Source: Pelecanus crispus (lineage: Eukaryota > Chordata > Aves > Pelecaniformes > Pelecanidae). Taken from it: DNA of 64,000 bases. A program made the position numbers and the translations under genes. The stretch covers positions 60,653,710-60,717,709 of the forward strand of contig NC_134646.1 in NCBI RefSeq assembly GCF_030463565.1, in the 5' to 3' direction. Below the pieces are notes generated by a model. It searched no databases, was not told the DNA's origin, and was given only the letters and a program-made list of their open reading frames with translations. Shown here piece after piece: positions 62,401 through 64,000 of the stretch. Position 1 is the first letter of the stretch. Each line of letters starts with the position of its first letter.

Positions 62401-64000
62401 TTTTTTTTTTTTTTAAGAATAATTTTGAATGTTGCCTTTAGATCTTCTTTGGGGACCCTTTTTTTCTAAAGCTGCCCTAGCTTTCACAACGTACTGCCTG
62501 AAAAACTGCTTTAAGGTACACCTAAACATCGCATTCATACTCTCTGCTAAAACATAACCCAGCAAAGAGGCTGAGACGCATAACCCCCACAGGCCTGGAC
62601 CTGCAGAGAGGAGAGGAGCCTGGGGAGGTCTGGCCCTGGGCTGCAGCCACAGCACCCCAGCAGAGCACACCCAGCACAACCAGAGGCCCTGGCCCCAGCG
62701 CCTGAGCTGGGGTACGGTAACGCATCCACACAGCCTTGAACAATTCTTATTTGTATTGCACAGCTGTAAGACCAGGATATGGATTAGCATCTAGCCAATT
62801 CATTAGAGCAAGTATGTAAGTACCTACAAAGTGCTTTGAAGGTGGAAAAAACTATGTACTCGTTATCTATTTTTTATGAACCCTCATAAGCATTTCAGGA
62901 CTCTCCCATTTAATATAATGGATTGCATCTTGCCTTGTGATCCATATAGCCATGAGCCTACTTTACTGCCTAGTTTTAAACTCATAAGCTACATTTTACA
63001 GGTGCCTCAAATACTCCTGCCTAAAGACAGCACTCCTGGCAGGAAAGGCGAGGCTGCAATACTAGTCCCTAGGGACCCTGCAGCATCAAGAAGAGATAGC
63101 TGAGGCTTGCACACAGCCCTTGGCTGACTGCCTCTGCTGGCAGTGGTCTTCTCTTCTGCATCTGCTCTAGAGAGCTTTCTAAACTTATGTAAGTCTCTAG
63201 CACGCCACCATGACTGACTATCCTGCAAGAGCTCCAGCAAAGCTGCAATGCCACCTTTGCAATGCTACCTTGGCGATGCTGTCCCCAGCGATAAAACACA
63301 GTAGGACCACCTCAGCAAAGATGAGCGGAAGGGGACAGCATACAGAAAGAACAGGGGCAAACGGCTGCTTCTGCACATCCTCCCCACACATGTGCTCCCA
63401 ACAGCTCACAAAAAAGGCCGTTCTGCAGGATTTGGGATTAACTCGGCTCTACCTGCCCTGCTGGACTCTGCCAGTGTGACTTCCAGGAAGAGCAGCAGAG
63501 ACAGCCCCATGCATTTCAGTGCAAGGGAGCAAAGGCCAACCAGGAGTGCCAGATGAAAGGAGCAGGGTGACCCCAGGTTTCTATGAAGACACCCTGGTGC
63601 CAGCTGCTCCTGGTTCCCTCAAACAGGAACAGGTTGGTTTGGGGCACCGGATCCCCTATTTGTACACAGGTGGGGCTTTCAAAAGCAAACCTGACCCTCA
63701 TAAACACCCACTTTCATGAGCGAGTTGTCGGCAGGGGTAGAATGACTGCTCAGCGCTGGCTGGTGCAGCTGTAGGCACCACCACACTATTGCCTTGTTCT
63801 CAGGCTTTGCTCCAATTTCATCAGCCTGGAGATGCTCCTAGCAAAGGCAGAAAGCATAGAGGGAAAACACAAAAGCAACATCATGGTTTCTAGTCTCATG
63901 AAGCAGGGCAAGGTGACTATGCAACACATATTTCAGGGTCAGGTTTACATCTGGCAAAGCTGTTTCTAACATCTGATTGCGCCCCAGTAAAATTAGAGGT
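59462..64000. other. intergenic stretch, no gene recognised
   Basis: Contains T runs at about 59639-59652 and 62396-62415, and AT-rich segments. The block 61750-62040 has open frames on both strands that look more protein-like than the background, but I recognise no family. A MIR-tail-like phrase near 62805-62860 is too weak to call. No exon of a neighbouring gene is supported. Confidence 0.5.

Noticed and set aside
48049..64000. Expected downstream neighbour CHRNA9
   Set aside because: No cysteine-loop, M1-M4 or other nicotinic-receptor sequence was found on either strand, so the gene is probably outside the window.
1..64000. Search for CRISPR arrays, operons, toxin-antitoxin or other prokaryotic or phage systems
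   Set aside because: The sequence is clearly vertebrate (spliced gene, CR1, LTR). No regularly spaced repeats or bacterial-type gene clusters are present.

Overview
The window looks like bird nuclear DNA. It has several 5'-truncated CR1 LINE copies with the avian ATTCTATG-type 3' tails, one solo LTR of an endogenous-retrovirus type familiar from non-galliform birds, and one intron-containing vertebrate gene, RBM47. Species cannot be named from sequence alone. The LTR and CR1 mix suggests Neoaves, which is an inference.

The only gene I can support is RBM47 on the + strand. Its four coding exons are 40832-41960, 43385-43591, 47188-47390 and 47797-48048. All introns are GT-AG, and the spliced frame gives 596 residues with three RRM domains, an RG-rich segment and two alanine tracts. 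The second coding exon is 207 nt and flanked by phase-1 introns, so it can be skipped in frame. Its acceptor is a NAGNAG tandem site. A 3'UTR of about 1.3 kb follows, with a plausible 3' end near 49390.

Positions 1-40800 hold no protein-coding exon that I can recognise. They are probably upstream and 5' intronic DNA of RBM47, whose vertebrate orthologues have long 5' introns and untranslated first exons. The best first-exon and promoter candidate is 28340-28501, with a CCAAT box, TATA-like/CDX-like motifs and a GAGAG|GTAAGG donor. Weaker CpG-containing candidates lie near 4497 and 5140. CR1 fragments sit at about 10.0, 12.5, 12.6-13.2, 20.2, 33.2 and 38.7-39.8 kb, and another lies in RBM47 intron 3 at 45.7-46.3 kb. 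Short tandem duplications occur at 3.2, 16.2 and 37.1 kb.

Positions 49400-64000, downstream of RBM47, show no recognisable gene. In other vertebrates the next gene on this side is CHRNA9, but none of its exons is visible, so it probably lies beyond the window. This part contains a CpG cluster ending in a consensus splice donor (49740-50392), the solo LTR at 58910-59461, and a few coding-like but unassigned stretches. I found no CRISPR array, operon, prophage, tRNA or rRNA gene, and no sign of a novel multi-gene system.
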